Source of the DNA: Burkholderiaceae bacterium
GTDB taxonomy: Bacteria > Pseudomonadota > Gammaproteobacteria > Burkholderiales > Burkholderiaceae_E
Length of the DNA stretch: 24,212 nucleotides
Reading direction: 5' to 3'
Assembly: GCA_019428955.1 (NCBI GenBank)
Contig: JAHYJF010000017.1
Coordinates: 1-24,212 of the forward strand
How positions within the stretch are numbered: the first letter of the stretch is position 1; every line of letters starts with the position of its first letter. Below, piece after piece: positions 11,896-20,452 of the stretch. The notes below the pieces were generated by a model. It did not search any database, was not told where the DNA came from, and was given only the letters and a program-made list of their open reading frames with translations. A program made the translations under genes and the position numbers.

Positions 11896-14160
11896 CTACT
11901 GATGTTCGGCGAGGTAGGACTCCGCGACGCAGTCGACGAAATAATGATCGACGCCGTCGCGGCGTTCGATCACCAACCCGTGGACGTCGGTGTCGAAACC
12001 CAGGAACGTCTGGTTCAAGCCGCGCACGAACTTCAGGTACTCGACGATCGTGCGATTAAAACGCTCGCCCGGTATCAGCAGCGGGATCCCCGGGGGATAG
12101 GGCGTCACCAGCATGGTGGTGACCCGGCCTTCAAGATCATCGATTGGCACCCGCTCGACCTGGCGGTGGGCGAGGCATTCGAAGGCCGTCGAAGGCTTCA
12201 TCGCCGGCTCCATCAGTGACAGATACATTTCGGTAGTCACCCGCGCCACGTCGCAGCGCCGGTATTCCTCGTGGATCTGCTGGGCCAGGTCACGCAAGCC
12301 GACGCGCTCATAGTTCGGATAAGCCTGAACGAACTCGGGCATCACCCGCCACAGCGGCTGGTTGGAGTCATAGTCGGTCTTGAACTGCTGCAGTTCGGTT
12401 ACCAGCGTGTTCCAGCGCCCCTTGGTGATGCCGATAGTGAACATCACGAAGAACGAGTACAGGCCGGTCTTCTCGACCACCACCCCATGTTCGGCGAGGT
12501 ACTTGGTCGCGATCAGGGCCGGGATCCCCCAGGAAGCGAAGCGGCCGTTGATGTCCAGCCCGGGAGTGACGATGGTCGCCTTGATCGGGTCGAGCATGGT
12601 GAAGTTGGTCACCAGCTTGCCGAAACCGTGCCACTTGTCGCTCGACTTCAGGAACCACTTGTCGCGCTTGCCGATGCCGGAATCGGCCAGACCCCGCGGG
12701 CCCCAGACCTGGAACCACCACGAGTCGCCATATTCCGCATCGACCTTGCGCATCGCGCGGCGGAACTCGAGCGACTCGAAGATCGACTCCTCGACCAGCG
12801 CCTTGCCCCCGGGCGGCTCCATCATCGCCGCCGCGACGTCGCACGACGCGATGATCGCGTACTGCGGGCTGGTCGAGGTATGCATCAGGTAGGCCTCGTT
12901 GAAGCGATACTGGTCGAGGTGCCTGGTCTCCGAGTCCTGGACCAGAATCTGCGAGGCCTGCGAGAGACCGGCCAGCAGCTTGTGAGTCGACTGGGTCGCA
13001 AAGATCATCGATTCCTTGCTGCGCGGCCGGTTCGGTCCGATGGCGTGGAACTCGTGATAGAAATCATGGAACGTGGCATGCGGCAGCCACGCTTCGTCGA
13101 AGTGCAGGTTCTCGATGTAGTTGCCGAGCGTGTTCTTGATGCGCTCCACGTTGTAGATCACGCCGTCGTAGGTCGACTGGGTGATGGTCATCACCCGCGG
13201 ATGCACGCTCTTGTCGCTGATCAGCGGGTTGGCCTCGATCTTGCGTCGGATGTTCTCGGGCTCGAATTCCTCGAGCGGGATCGGGCCGATGATCCCGAGG
13301 TGGTTGCGGGTCGGCTTCATGAAGATCGGCACCGTGCCGGTCATCATGATCGCGTGCAGGATCGACTTGTGGCAGTTGCGGTCGACCAGCACCACGTCGT
13401 TCGAGCCGAGGTTGGCGTGCCAGACAATCTTGTTCGAGGTCGAGGTCCCGTTGGTGACGAAGAATAGGTGGTCGCAGCCGAAGATGCGCGCCGCGTTGCG
13501 CTCCGAGGCGGCGACCGGACCGGTGTGGTCGAGCAGTTGGCCGAGTTCGTCGACCGCGTTGCAGACGTCGGCGCGCAGCATGTTCTCGCCGAAGAACTGG
13601 TGGAACATCTGCCCGACCGGGCTCTTGAGGAATGCCACGCCGCCGGAATGCCCCGGACAGTGCCAAGAGTACGAGCCGTCGTGGGCGTAGTTGACCAGCT
13701 CGCGAAAGAACGGCGGGGCCAGCGCGTTCAAGTAGTTGTTGGCCTCGCGAATGATGTAGCGTGCGACGAACTCCGGCGTGTCCTCGAACATGTGGATGAA
13801 ACCGTGCAGCTCGCGCAGGATATCGTTGGGGATGTGCTGCGAGGTGCGGGTTTCGCCGAACAGGAAGATCGGGATGTGCTCGTTGCGCCGTCGCGTCTCC
13901 TGGATGAATTTGCGCAGGTCCAGAATGGCTTCGCTCTCCGCCCCGTCCTCGGCGATTTCCTCATCATCGATCGAGACTATGAAGGCACCGGCCCGGGCCG
14001 CCTGATGGGCCACCATCGCGACATCGACGTAGGTGAAGCCGCCGACGACGTCCATGCCCTGTTCTTCGATGGCCTTGGCGAGCGCCCGCACGCCCAGGCC
14101 ACTGGCGGAATCGGACTTCCAATCCTCGTCGATGATCACGATCGGAAAACGAAATTTCAC
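11896..14160 (-). CDS. Orn/Lys/Arg decarboxylase, AdiA-like (probable arginine decarboxylase)
   Basis: This is a large PLP enzyme of the bacterial inducible amino acid decarboxylase family (AdiA, LdcI, SpeF), 754 residues against about 755 for AdiA. Domains in order: an N-terminal response-regulator-like wing (1-140), the PLP-binding large domain (about 160-570) and a C-terminal domain. Visible motifs are HCPGHSGGVAF (167-177), the phosphate-binding TNGTSTSN (236-243), D355 in FDEAWLP (pyridine-nitrogen aspartate) and the PLP lysine K394 in STHKLLAGLSQAS. The FDEAW form reminds me of AdiA, but arginine, lysine and ornithine enzymes cannot be separated safely by eye. The start is a GTG at 14160. 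No antiporter gene is adjacent, so an acid-resistance role is uncertain; polyamine synthesis is an alternative. Confidence 0.88.
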   Translation of the reverse strand: MKFRFPIVIIDEDWKSDSASGLGVRALAKAIEEQGMDVVGGFTYVDVAMVAHQAARAGAFIVSIDDEEIAEDGAESEAILDLRKFIQETRRRNEHIPIFLFGETRTSQHIPNDILRELHGFIHMFEDTPEFVARYIIREANNYLNALAPPFFRELVNYAHDGSYSWHCPGHSGGVAFLKSPVGQMFHQFFGENMLRADVCNAVDELGQLLDHTGPVAASERNAARIFGCDHLFFVTNGTSTSNKIVWHANLGSNDVVLVDRNCHKSILHAIMMTGTVPIFMKPTRNHLGIIGPIPLEEFEPENIRRKIEANPLISDKSVHPRVMTITQSTYDGVIYNVERIKNTLGNYIENLHFDEAWLPHATFHDFYHEFHAIGPNRPRSKESMIFATQSTHKLLAGLSQASQILVQDSETRHLDQYRFNEAYLMHTSTSPQYAIIASCDVAAAMMEPPGGKALVEESIFESLEFRRAMRKVDAEYGDSWWFQVWGPRGLADSGIGKRDKWFLKSSDKWHGFGKLVTNFTMLDPIKATIVTPGLDINGRFASWGIPALIATKYLAEHGVVVEKTGLYSFFVMFTIGITKGRWNTLVTELQQFKTDYDSNQPLWRVMPEFVQAYPNYERVGLRDLAQQIHEEYRRCDVARVTTEMYLSLMEPAMKPSTAFECLAHRQVERVPIDDLEGRVTTMLVTPYPPGIPLLIPGERFNRTIVEYLKFVRGLNQTFLGFDTDVHGLVIERRDGVDHYFVDCVAESYLAEHQ

Positions 14161-14199
14161 GGGTTCGACCTGCCTGTTTGCGATAGAAAGGTGTCTAGT

Positions 14200-14235
14200 G
14201 AAACATAAACGCGCACGGCTCAGTGGACAGTGCGC
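14200..14235 (-). terminator. Possible intrinsic terminator of clpB
   Basis: On the minus strand GCGCAC (14235-14230) pairs with GTGCGC (14216-14211) across a 13-base loop that contains the clpB stop codon, and is followed by the T-rich GTTTATGTTT (14210-14200). The stem is short, so efficiency may be modest. Confidence 0.4.
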
Positions 14236-16826
14236 TCGAAGACGAACTCGCCGCCCACGAAATCGACCGGAATTATGTCTTGCGGGCCATAACGGCCTTC
14301 GAGCAGCATGCGGGCCAGCGGGTTCTCGATTCGCTGCTGAATGGCGCGCTTCAGCGGCCTGGCCCCGTATTGGGGGTCGAAGCCGATCCGGGCGACCTCG
14401 GCAACCGCTGCGTCGGTGATGGCGAGCGACATCTCGCGCTCGGCCAGCCGCTTCTCCAGCCCGCTGAACTGGATCCGGGCGATCCCGGCGATATGCTGGG
14501 CGCTGAGCGCGTGGAAGACCACGATCTCGTCGATCCGGTTGATGAACTCCGGCCGGAAGTGACGCTTGACCTCGGCCATCACGGTGGCCTTGATGAGTTC
14601 CAGGTTATCGGTCTTGGGATCGCTCGAGAGCTGGTGAATCTCATGTGAACCGAGGTTCGAGGTCATCACCACCACCGTATTGCGGAAATCAACCGTACGG
14701 CCATGACCGTCGGTGAGCCGACCGTCGTCGAGTACCTGCAAGAGAATGTTGAAGACGTCGTGGTGGGCTTTCTCGATCTCGTCGAAGAGAATCACGCTGT
14801 AGGGTTTGCGGCGCACCGCCTCGGTGAGATAACCGCCCTCCTCGTAGCCGACGTAGCCGGGCGGCGCACCGATCAGCCGCGCCACCGAGTGCTTCTCCAT
14901 GAATTCACTCATGTCGATGCGGATCAGATGCTCCTCGCTGTCGAACATGAACTCGGCGAGTGACTTGCACAGCTCGGTCTTGCCCACCCCGGTCGGGCCA
15001 AGGAAAAGGAATGAGCCATAGGGGCGGCGCGGATCTGCCAGGCCGGCGCGCGAGCGTCGGATGGCGTCGGACACCAGCCGCACCGCTTCGTCCTGGCCGA
15101 TCACGCGGTGATGGAGATAGTCTTCCATCGCGATCAGCTTCTCGCGCTCGCCCTGCATCATCTTGCTCACCGGGATGCCGGTTGCGCGCGAGACCATCTC
15201 GGCGATTTCCTCGGCGCCGACCTGGGTGCGGAGCAGCCGCGGCCGCCCATTGGCAGGCTCTTCGGCCTCGGCGGCGCTCGCCACCTTGAGCCGCTGCTCG
15301 AGCTCGGGCAGCCGGCCATACTGGATTTCGGCCACCGCACCGAGGTCGCCCTGGCGCTGCAGTTCCGCCATCTTCGCGCGCAATCCGTCAATCTCGGCCT
15401 TGATCTGGGTGCCGCCCTGCACGGCCGCCTTTTCGGCGTGCAGGATCTCCTCGTAGTCGGCGTATTCGCGTCCGAGTCGCTCAATATCGGCATCGATCAG
15501 CTCGAGCCGCTTGCGCGAGGCGTCGTCGGTCTCCTTCTCCAGGGCCAAATGCTCGATCTTGAGCTGGATCAGTCGACGGTCGAGCTTGTCCATGACCTCG
15601 GGCTTGGAGTCGATCTCCATCTTCAGTCGCGCGGCAGCTTCGTCGATCAGGTCGATCGCCTTGTCCGGCAGGAAGCGGTCGGTGATGTAGCGGTTCGAAA
15701 GTTCGGCCGCTGCCACAATCGCCGGATCGGTGATCTCGACCCCGTGGTGCAGCTCGTAGCGCTCCTGCAGCCCGCGCAGGATGGCCACCGTCGCCTCGAC
15801 GCTGGGCTCGGCCACCAGTACCTTCTGAAAGCGGCGTTCAAGCGCGGCGTCCTTCTCGATGTAATTGCGGTATTCGTCGAGCGTCGTGGCGCCGACGCAG
15901 TGGAGCTCGCCGCGCGCCAGCGCCGGCTTGAGCATGTTGCCGGCGTCGATTGCCCCCTCGGCCTTGCCGGCGCCAACTACGGTGTGCAGCTCATCGATGA
16001 AGACAATCGTGTTGCCCTCGTCGGCCGCGATCTCCTTGAGCACGGCCTTGAGCCGCTCCTCGAATTCGCCGCGGTACTTGGCGCCGGCCAGCAGCGCCGC
16101 CATGTCGAGCACCAGGACCCGCTTGTGCTTGAGCGACTCGGGCACCTCGCCATTGACGATGCGCTGGGCGAGGCCCTCAACGATCGCGGTCTTGCCCACC
16201 CCCGGCTCACCGATCAGCACCGGATTGTTCTTGGTCCGGCGCTGCAGGATCTGGATGGTCCGGCGAATCTCGTCGTCGCGACCGATCACCGGATCGAGCT
16301 TGGCCTCGCGAGCCCGCTCGGTCAGGTCGATGCAGTATTTCTTGAGGGATTCGCGCTGCCCCTCTTCCTCGGGAGCATCGACCGCGGCGCCGCCCCGTGA
16401 CGAGTCGATGGCGGCCTCGAGAGCCCGGCGCTCCAGGCCGGCGGAACGGGCCAGCCGGCCGGCCTCGCCCTTGTCGTCGGCGAGCGCCAGCAGGAACATG
16501 TCGCTGGCAATGTATTGGTCACCGCGCTTGACGGCCGCCTTTTCGGCGAGATTGATCAGGTTGTTGAGCTCGCGGCCAATCTGGACATCGCCACCCGTGC
16601 CGGAGACCTGCGGCAGGCTCTGGATCGCTCCGTCGAGCGCACTCTTGAGCGCGCCAATTCGCACCCCCGAGTGCTCGAGCAAGGTTCGCCCGGCGCCGTC
16701 GGGCTGGGCAATGGTTGCCGCCAGCAGGTGGATCGGTTCGATGTACTGGTTGTCGTTGGCCAGGGCGAGGCTCTGGGCCTCCCCGAGGGCCTGCTGGAAT
16801 TGAGTCGTCAGCTTGTCGGCGCGCAT
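14220..16826 (-). CDS. clpB: ATP-dependent disaggregase ClpB
   Basis: ClpB is the hexameric AAA+ chaperone that, with DnaK, pulls proteins out of aggregates after heat stress. The 868-residue sequence is full length. Order: N-domain (1-150) with two ClpN repeats; first AAA+ module with Walker A GEPGVGKT (206-213) and Walker B VFIDE (275-279); the coiled-coil middle domain (about 405-530), whose presence separates ClpB from ClpA; second AAA+ module with Walker A GPTGVGKT (610-617), Walker B ILFDE (679-683) and the pore-loop GYVGYEEGG (657-665). The ATG is at 16826; an ATG 5 bases earlier is out of frame. A sigma32-type promoter lies just upstream (16860-16888). It is divergent from an Old Yellow Enzyme gene. 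Confidence 0.98.
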   Translation of the reverse strand: MRADKLTTQFQQALGEAQSLALANDNQYIEPIHLLAATIAQPDGAGRTLLEHSGVRIGALKSALDGAIQSLPQVSGTGGDVQIGRELNNLINLAEKAAVKRGDQYIASDMFLLALADDKGEAGRLARSAGLERRALEAAIDSSRGGAAVDAPEEEGQRESLKKYCIDLTERAREAKLDPVIGRDDEIRRTIQILQRRTKNNPVLIGEPGVGKTAIVEGLAQRIVNGEVPESLKHKRVLVLDMAALLAGAKYRGEFEERLKAVLKEIAADEGNTIVFIDELHTVVGAGKAEGAIDAGNMLKPALARGELHCVGATTLDEYRNYIEKDAALERRFQKVLVAEPSVEATVAILRGLQERYELHHGVEITDPAIVAAAELSNRYITDRFLPDKAIDLIDEAAARLKMEIDSKPEVMDKLDRRLIQLKIEHLALEKETDDASRKRLELIDADIERLGREYADYEEILHAEKAAVQGGTQIKAEIDGLRAKMAELQRQGDLGAVAEIQYGRLPELEQRLKVASAAEAEEPANGRPRLLRTQVGAEEIAEMVSRATGIPVSKMMQGEREKLIAMEDYLHHRVIGQDEAVRLVSDAIRRSRAGLADPRRPYGSFLFLGPTGVGKTELCKSLAEFMFDSEEHLIRIDMSEFMEKHSVARLIGAPPGYVGYEEGGYLTEAVRRKPYSVILFDEIEKAHHDVFNILLQVLDDGRLTDGHGRTVDFRNTVVVMTSNLGSHEIHQLSSDPKTDNLELIKATVMAEVKRHFRPEFINRIDEIVVFHALSAQHIAGIARIQFSGLEKRLAEREMSLAITDAAVAEVARIGFDPQYGARPLKRAIQQRIENPLARMLLEGRYGPQDIIPVDFVGGEFVFERTVH

Positions 16827-16859
16827 GGCATATGCCTTGAATTGAACTAGTTGTAGCCG

Positions 16860-16888
16860 ATTTTGGGCGCTAGGGCCCTTATTTCAAG
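16860..16888 (-). promoter_or_regulatory. Predicted sigma32 (RpoH) heat-shock promoter for clpB
   Basis: On the minus strand CTTGAAA (16888-16882) is followed, after 14 bases, by CCCAAAAT (16867-16860). This is close to the RpoH consensus CTTGAAA / CCCCATnT with its 13-17 base spacing. The start site near 16853 gives a leader of about 27 bases before the clpB ATG. Heat-shock control of clpB is well established in proteobacteria, which supports the call. Confidence 0.7.
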
Positions 16889-16934
16889 CGCTGTCGCATA
16901 ATTACGTCTTCCAGTTCAGCCGAGGAAGCACGCC

Positions 16935-18062
16935 ATGAGCGCCCTGTTCAGCCCACTAAAGATCCGCAATGTCGAGCTTTCAAACCGGATCGTGGTCTCG
17001 CCGATGTGTACCTACGCCGCCCATGACGGCCTGGCACAGGACTGGCACAAGGTGCATCTGGGCAGCCTGGCGATGTCAGGAGCCGCGCTGCTGATCGTCG
17101 AGGCGACGGCCGTGGAACCGGCCGGACGAATAACCCCGGGCTGTCTCGGGCTCTGGGACGAGCGCTGCGAAGCCGCCTTTGCAGATCTGTTGCGGGTCGT
17201 CAGGCCACTTTCCAAGGCCCGTATCTGCCTGCAGATCGGCCACGCCGGACGCAAGGCTTCGAGCGCCCTGCCCTGGGAGCGCGGCCAGCTACTGGCTCCC
17301 GAAGCCGGCGGCTGGACGACGGTGGCGCCATCGGCTATCCCGCAGCGTGACGACGAGCGCGCGCCCCGGGCGCTGACGAGCGCGGAGATGGTCGCGATCA
17401 AGGAGCGCTTCGTCGCCGCGGCGCAGCGTGCCGCCAGGCTCGAATTCGACGCCATCGAGTTGCACGCCGCCCACGGCTACCTGCTGCACCAGTTCCTGTC
17501 GCCGCTCGCCAACCAGCGGGCCGACCAGTACGGTGGCAGCCTCGAGAATCGGATGCGCTTCCCGCTCGAGGTCCTGGCAGCGGTGCGCGCCGCGTGGCCG
17601 GCCGGGCGGCCACTGGGCATGCGGATATCAGCCAGCGACTGGCGTCCAGACCTGCCCGGGGGCGAAAGCTGGGACCTGCCCGACGCCATCGAATTCACCA
17701 AGCGGGCAACGGAACTGGGTCTTGACTGGATTGACGTCTCGAGCGGCGGCGTGTCGCAGCACCAGAAAATCGACTTGAAGCCCGGTTACCAGGTTCACTT
17801 CGCCGCAGCGATCAAGGCGGCGGTGTCGATCCCGGTGATGTCGGTCGGCCTGATCACCGAGCCTCGTCAGGCCGAGGCTATCGTCGCCAACGGACAGGCC
17901 GACCTGATCGCGCTCGCCCGGGCATTGCTGTTCAATCCCCACTGGCCCTGGCTGGCCGCGGCTGAACTGGGGGCCAGCGTGAGCGTGCCGCCGCAATACT
18001 GGCGCAGCGCTCCGCACAACCTCCCGAATCCGTTCGGCCCGATAGTGCAGGGAGGCCGCTGA
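16935..18062 (+). CDS. NADH:flavin oxidoreductase, Old Yellow Enzyme family (YqjM/NamA-like)
   Basis: This FMN-dependent ene-reductase of 375 residues would reduce activated C=C bonds of enones, quinones or nitro compounds with NAD(P)H in the cytoplasm. It is a single-domain TIM barrel with no iron-sulfur or second flavin domain. Residues diagnostic for the thermophilic-like YqjM subclass are seen: C25 and Y27 in SPMCTYAA, Q101 near FMN, the substrate-binding H177 and H180 followed by Y182 in ELHAAHGYLLHQFLSP, and the conserved ADQYGGSLENRMRFPLEV (196-213). The C-terminal QYWRSAP provides the arginine (R357) that can reach a neighbouring subunit in YqjM. AGGAAG lies about 7 bases before the ATG. 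Its natural substrate is unknown. It is divergent from clpB with 108 bases between. Confidence 0.93.
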   Translation: MSALFSPLKIRNVELSNRIVVSPMCTYAAHDGLAQDWHKVHLGSLAMSGAALLIVEATAVEPAGRITPGCLGLWDERCEAAFADLLRVVRPLSKARICLQIGHAGRKASSALPWERGQLLAPEAGGWTTVAPSAIPQRDDERAPRALTSAEMVAIKERFVAAAQRAARLEFDAIELHAAHGYLLHQFLSPLANQRADQYGGSLENRMRFPLEVLAAVRAAWPAGRPLGMRISASDWRPDLPGGESWDLPDAIEFTKRATELGLDWIDVSSGGVSQHQKIDLKPGYQVHFAAAIKAAVSIPVMSVGLITEPRQAEAIVANGQADLIALARALLFNPHWPWLAAAELGASVSVPPQYWRSAPHNLPNPFGPIVQGGR

Positions 18063-18079
18063 GCGGTTTCCGACAACCC

Positions 18080-18484
18080 TCAGGCGATCGGCTGGCTGAG
18101 CAGGCGAAATCCCAGGGCCGCCATCGCGAGCGCCCCAAAGAGATGGGCCCCGGAGTGCGCTACGGCCCAGGCAATTCGCCCGTGCTGGAGCAGGGACAGC
18201 GATTCCGACGAGAAAGTCGAGAAGGTGGTCAGGGCGCCGAGGAACCCGGTGAGCAGGAACAGTCGCCAGGCCGCGTCGATCTCGGGGTGGCGGGCAAAGG
18301 CGGCAACCAGCATCCCGACCAGCAGGCCGCCGAGCAGGTTCGCCGCCCAGGTGCCATACGCGAAGTAGGGATGCAAAGGGTTGAGCCAGGCGCCGAGCAA
18401 CATCCGCGACCACGCCCCCAGCACAGCGCCCGCCGCCACCGCCAGGTAGCCGCCGACCCCGTGGGGGACCTGGACCGCGTTCAC
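18080..18484 (-). CDS. crcB: Fluoride-specific ion channel CrcB/Fluc
   Basis: CrcB is a small dual-topology membrane channel that exports fluoride. The 134-residue protein has four hydrophobic helices (about 11-30, 41-63, 72-98, 105-128). Family motifs are GAWSRMLLG (23-31), GTWAANLLGGLLVG (44-57), with the conserved pore asparagine N49, and TGFLGALTTFSTFSSE (79-94), which includes the Thr-Thr-Phe-Ser-Thr-Phe core. The start is a GTG at 18484, 22 bases after the moaE stop. It is last in the mobB-moeA-moaD-moaE run and has no room for its own fluoride riboswitch, so it is probably expressed with the molybdenum cofactor genes. Confidence 0.93.
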   Translation of the reverse strand: MNAVQVPHGVGGYLAVAAGAVLGAWSRMLLGAWLNPLHPYFAYGTWAANLLGGLLVGMLVAAFARHPEIDAAWRLFLLTGFLGALTTFSTFSSESLSLLQHGRIAWAVAHSGAHLFGALAMAALGFRLLSQPIA

Positions 18485-18506
18485 TGGCCGCCCCGCTGCG
18501 AGGCCG

Positions 18507-18953
18507 CTACCATCGCGCTGCCGCCTGGTCGTCGGAGTCGCGCGCTTCGACCCAGCGCTCGCCCTGCGCGCCGGTTTCCTTTTTCCACAGCGGCGCCTGG
18601 GTCTTCACGTAATCCATGATGAACTCGCAGGCGGCAAAGGCCGCGTGGCGATGGGCACTGCTGACCGCGACCAGGACGATCTGGTCGCAGGGTTCGAGTT
18701 CGCCGTAACGATGGATCACCAGCGTGTCGCACAGCTCCCAGCGCTCGCCGGCCACGCGGCAGATCCCGGCGATGGCCTTCTCGGTCATGCCGGGGTAGTG
18801 CTCGAGCGTCATCCGCACAACACTATGACCATCATTGTGATCGCGCACCGAGCCCACGAAGGCCGCGACCGCCCCGACCTGGGGATTGCGCTCGCGCAGC
18901 CCCGCCAACTCGCTGCCGACGTCGAAATCCTCGCGTTGGACTCTCACGGTCAT
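18507..18953 (-). CDS. moaE: Molybdopterin synthase catalytic subunit MoaE
   Basis: MoaE, with the thiocarboxylated MoaD, inserts the two dithiolene sulfurs into cyclic pyranopterin monophosphate to make molybdopterin. The 148-residue sequence starts at the ATG at 18953 (MTVRVQREDF); the reading frame extends upstream but that part overlaps moaD antisense-like sequence and is not family-like. Signature motifs are AFVGSVRDHN (31-40), LEHYPGM (50-56), HRYGELEP (81-88) and the active-site block SSAHRHAAFAACEFIMDYVKTQAPLWKKE (98-126). Lysines K117 and K124 correspond to the catalytic lysines of E. coli MoaE. It follows moaD by 22 bases. A Gln/Arg/Asp-rich C-terminal tail is the only variable part. 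Confidence 0.96.
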   Translation of the reverse strand: MTVRVQREDFDVGSELAGLRERNPQVGAVAAFVGSVRDHNDGHSVVRMTLEHYPGMTEKAIAGICRVAGERWELCDTLVIHRYGELEPCDQIVLVAVSSAHRHAAFAACEFIMDYVKTQAPLWKKETGAQGERWVEARDSDDQAAARW

Positions 18954-18975
18954 GGCTCGCGCCTCACTGCTACGC

Positions 18976-19233
18976 TCAACCGCCGGTGACCGGCGGGAAG
19001 AAGGCCACCTCGGCGCCATCGTGGATCGGACTGTCGGGCTGGGCGATGATCTGGTCCAGCGCCACCCTGACAACCCTGCCGTCACCCAGCGCCCGGGCCC
19101 ATTCCGGGCCGCGCGCACTCAGGTGTTCGCGGAGTCCGTCAACCGTGGTGACGGCGTCCGGCAGCTCGAGCGATTCCGCGGCGGTGCCGAGAGCTTCCCG
19201 CAGGCTGGCGAAATAGAGCAGCTTGATCCTCAT
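18976..19233 (-). CDS. moaD: Molybdopterin synthase sulfur carrier subunit MoaD
   Basis: MoaD is a ubiquitin-fold sulfur carrier; its C-terminal Gly-Gly is adenylated by MoeB and thiocarboxylated before it donates sulfur in MoaE. This 85-residue protein begins MRIKLLYFASLREALG, the standard beta1-alpha1 opening, and ends PPVTGG with the required diglycine exactly at the C-terminus. The region AEVAFFPPVTGG is the typical C-terminal strand. The ATG is a single base after the moeA stop, indicating co-translation. Length matches the family (about 80-85). Confidence 0.95.
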   Translation of the reverse strand: MRIKLLYFASLREALGTAAESLELPDAVTTVDGLREHLSARGPEWARALGDGRVVRVALDQIIAQPDSPIHDGAEVAFFPPVTGG

Positions 19234-19234
19234 T

Positions 19235-20452
19235 TCAGTTGGTCAGGTCCGAAAATGGCAGGAAACGCACTGTGGCGCCACGTGCGATGGCCTGTCCCGG
19301 AGGATTGTCGACCAGGCCATCAGCCCAGACCAGGGAAGTCAGGACACCGGACCCCTGGTGGTCGAACAGCTCGAGCCCGCCATCGGGGTTGATTCTAGCG
19401 CGCAGGAATTCGCGCCTCACACCCGACGCCGGCCAGTCGAAATCGGCGCGCAGCGCGACCGCCTTCGGAGCAACACCAGTGGCGCCTGCCAGGCGCAGCA
19501 CGAAGGGCCGCACGAACAACGCAAAGGTCACGAAACTCGAGACCGGGTTGCCGGGCAGTCCGATTAACTGCGCCGAACTGCCATCGACGCGGCGTACCCG
19601 GCCGCAAGCCAGCGGCTTGCCCGGCTTGATCGCCACCCGCCAAAGATCGATCTCGCCTTCGGCCGCGACGGCGGCGCGCACGTGATCTTCCTCGCCCACC
19701 GACACGCCACCCGAGGTGATGACCAGATCGCTTTCGGCGGCGGCCGCGCGCAACGCAGCGCGGGTCGCAGAAAGCGAGTCGGCGACGTTGCCCAGATCGG
19801 TCACCTCGCAGCCCAGCCGGCGCAGCAGGTCGACAAGCACGAAGCGGTTGCTGTTGTAGATGGCCCCTGGTCGCAGCACCTCACCAGGCATCGCCAGTTC
19901 GTCGCCGGTGAAGAAGCACGCTACCCGGGGGCGCCGCACCACCGGCACCGTCGCCAGTCCGACCGCTGCCGCCAGGCCGCAGTGCTGTGGCCCGAGGCGG
20001 GTTCCGGCCAGCAGGATGGCAGCGCCGGCGCGGATGTCTTCGCCGCGGCGCCGCACCCATTCGCCGGGCTTGGGGACGTGCTGGAAGACCACGCCATCAG
20101 CGAGCACCTGGGCCTGCTCCTGCATCACGACGGCATCGGCGCCGGCCGGGATAGGGGCGCCAGTGAAGATCCGGGCGCAGGTTCCGGGTTCCAACTGGTC
20201 TCCGGGATGACCTGCCGCGACCCGCTGTGCGACCGGCAGTGCCACACCCGACCCGAGGTCAGCCGCGCGCACCGCGTAACCGTCCATTTCAGCGTTGTCG
20301 AGCGGCGGGACGTCGAGCGTGGAGATGAGATCTGCGGCCAGGAAACGGTCGAGAGCGTCGGCGGTGGCGACGGTCTCGATGTCGGCGATCGGCTGCGCCC
20401 GCTGCAGCAGCGCCGCGAGGGCTTCGTCAAGCGGGAGCAGTGATGATTTCAT
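19235..20452 (-). CDS. moeA: Molybdopterin molybdenumtransferase MoeA
   Basis: MoeA inserts molybdate into adenylated molybdopterin, the last step to active molybdenum cofactor. I start it at the ATG at 20452 (405 residues, MKSSLLPLDEAL), with GGAG 7 bases upstream, rather than at an open frame extending 17 codons earlier. Conserved features are the DNAEMDGYAVRAADL block (52-66, D57 likely functional), GHPGD (81-85), RIFTGAPIPAGADAVVMQE (94-112), the MoCF-binding domain with TSGGVSVGEEDHV (247-259) and GLPGNPVSSF (298-307). It overlaps the 3' end of mobB by 26 bp and is followed by moaD after one base. Confidence 0.96.
   Translation of the reverse strand: MKSSLLPLDEALAALLQRAQPIADIETVATADALDRFLAADLISTLDVPPLDNAEMDGYAVRAADLGSGVALPVAQRVAAGHPGDQLEPGTCARIFTGAPIPAGADAVVMQEQAQVLADGVVFQHVPKPGEWVRRRGEDIRAGAAILLAGTRLGPQHCGLAAAVGLATVPVVRRPRVACFFTGDELAMPGEVLRPGAIYNSNRFVLVDLLRRLGCEVTDLGNVADSLSATRAALRAAAAESDLVITSGGVSVGEEDHVRAAVAAEGEIDLWRVAIKPGKPLACGRVRRVDGSSAQLIGLPGNPVSSFVTFALFVRPFVLRLAGATGVAPKAVALRADFDWPASGVRREFLRARINPDGGLELFDHQGSGVLTSLVWADGLVDNPPGQAIARGATVRFLPFSDLTN

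Noticed and set aside
12271..13467. 398-residue open frame on the plus strand opposite the decarboxylase
   Set aside because: Fully antisense to conserved PLP-enzyme sequence, with no recognisable domain.
15108..16400. 430-residue open frame on the plus strand opposite clpB
   Set aside because: Antisense to the conserved AAA+ coding sequence; the frame is open only because of codon bias on the other strand.
18485..18506. Fluoride riboswitch upstream of crcB
   Set aside because: Only 22 bases separate moaE and crcB; there is no room for the motif and none is seen.
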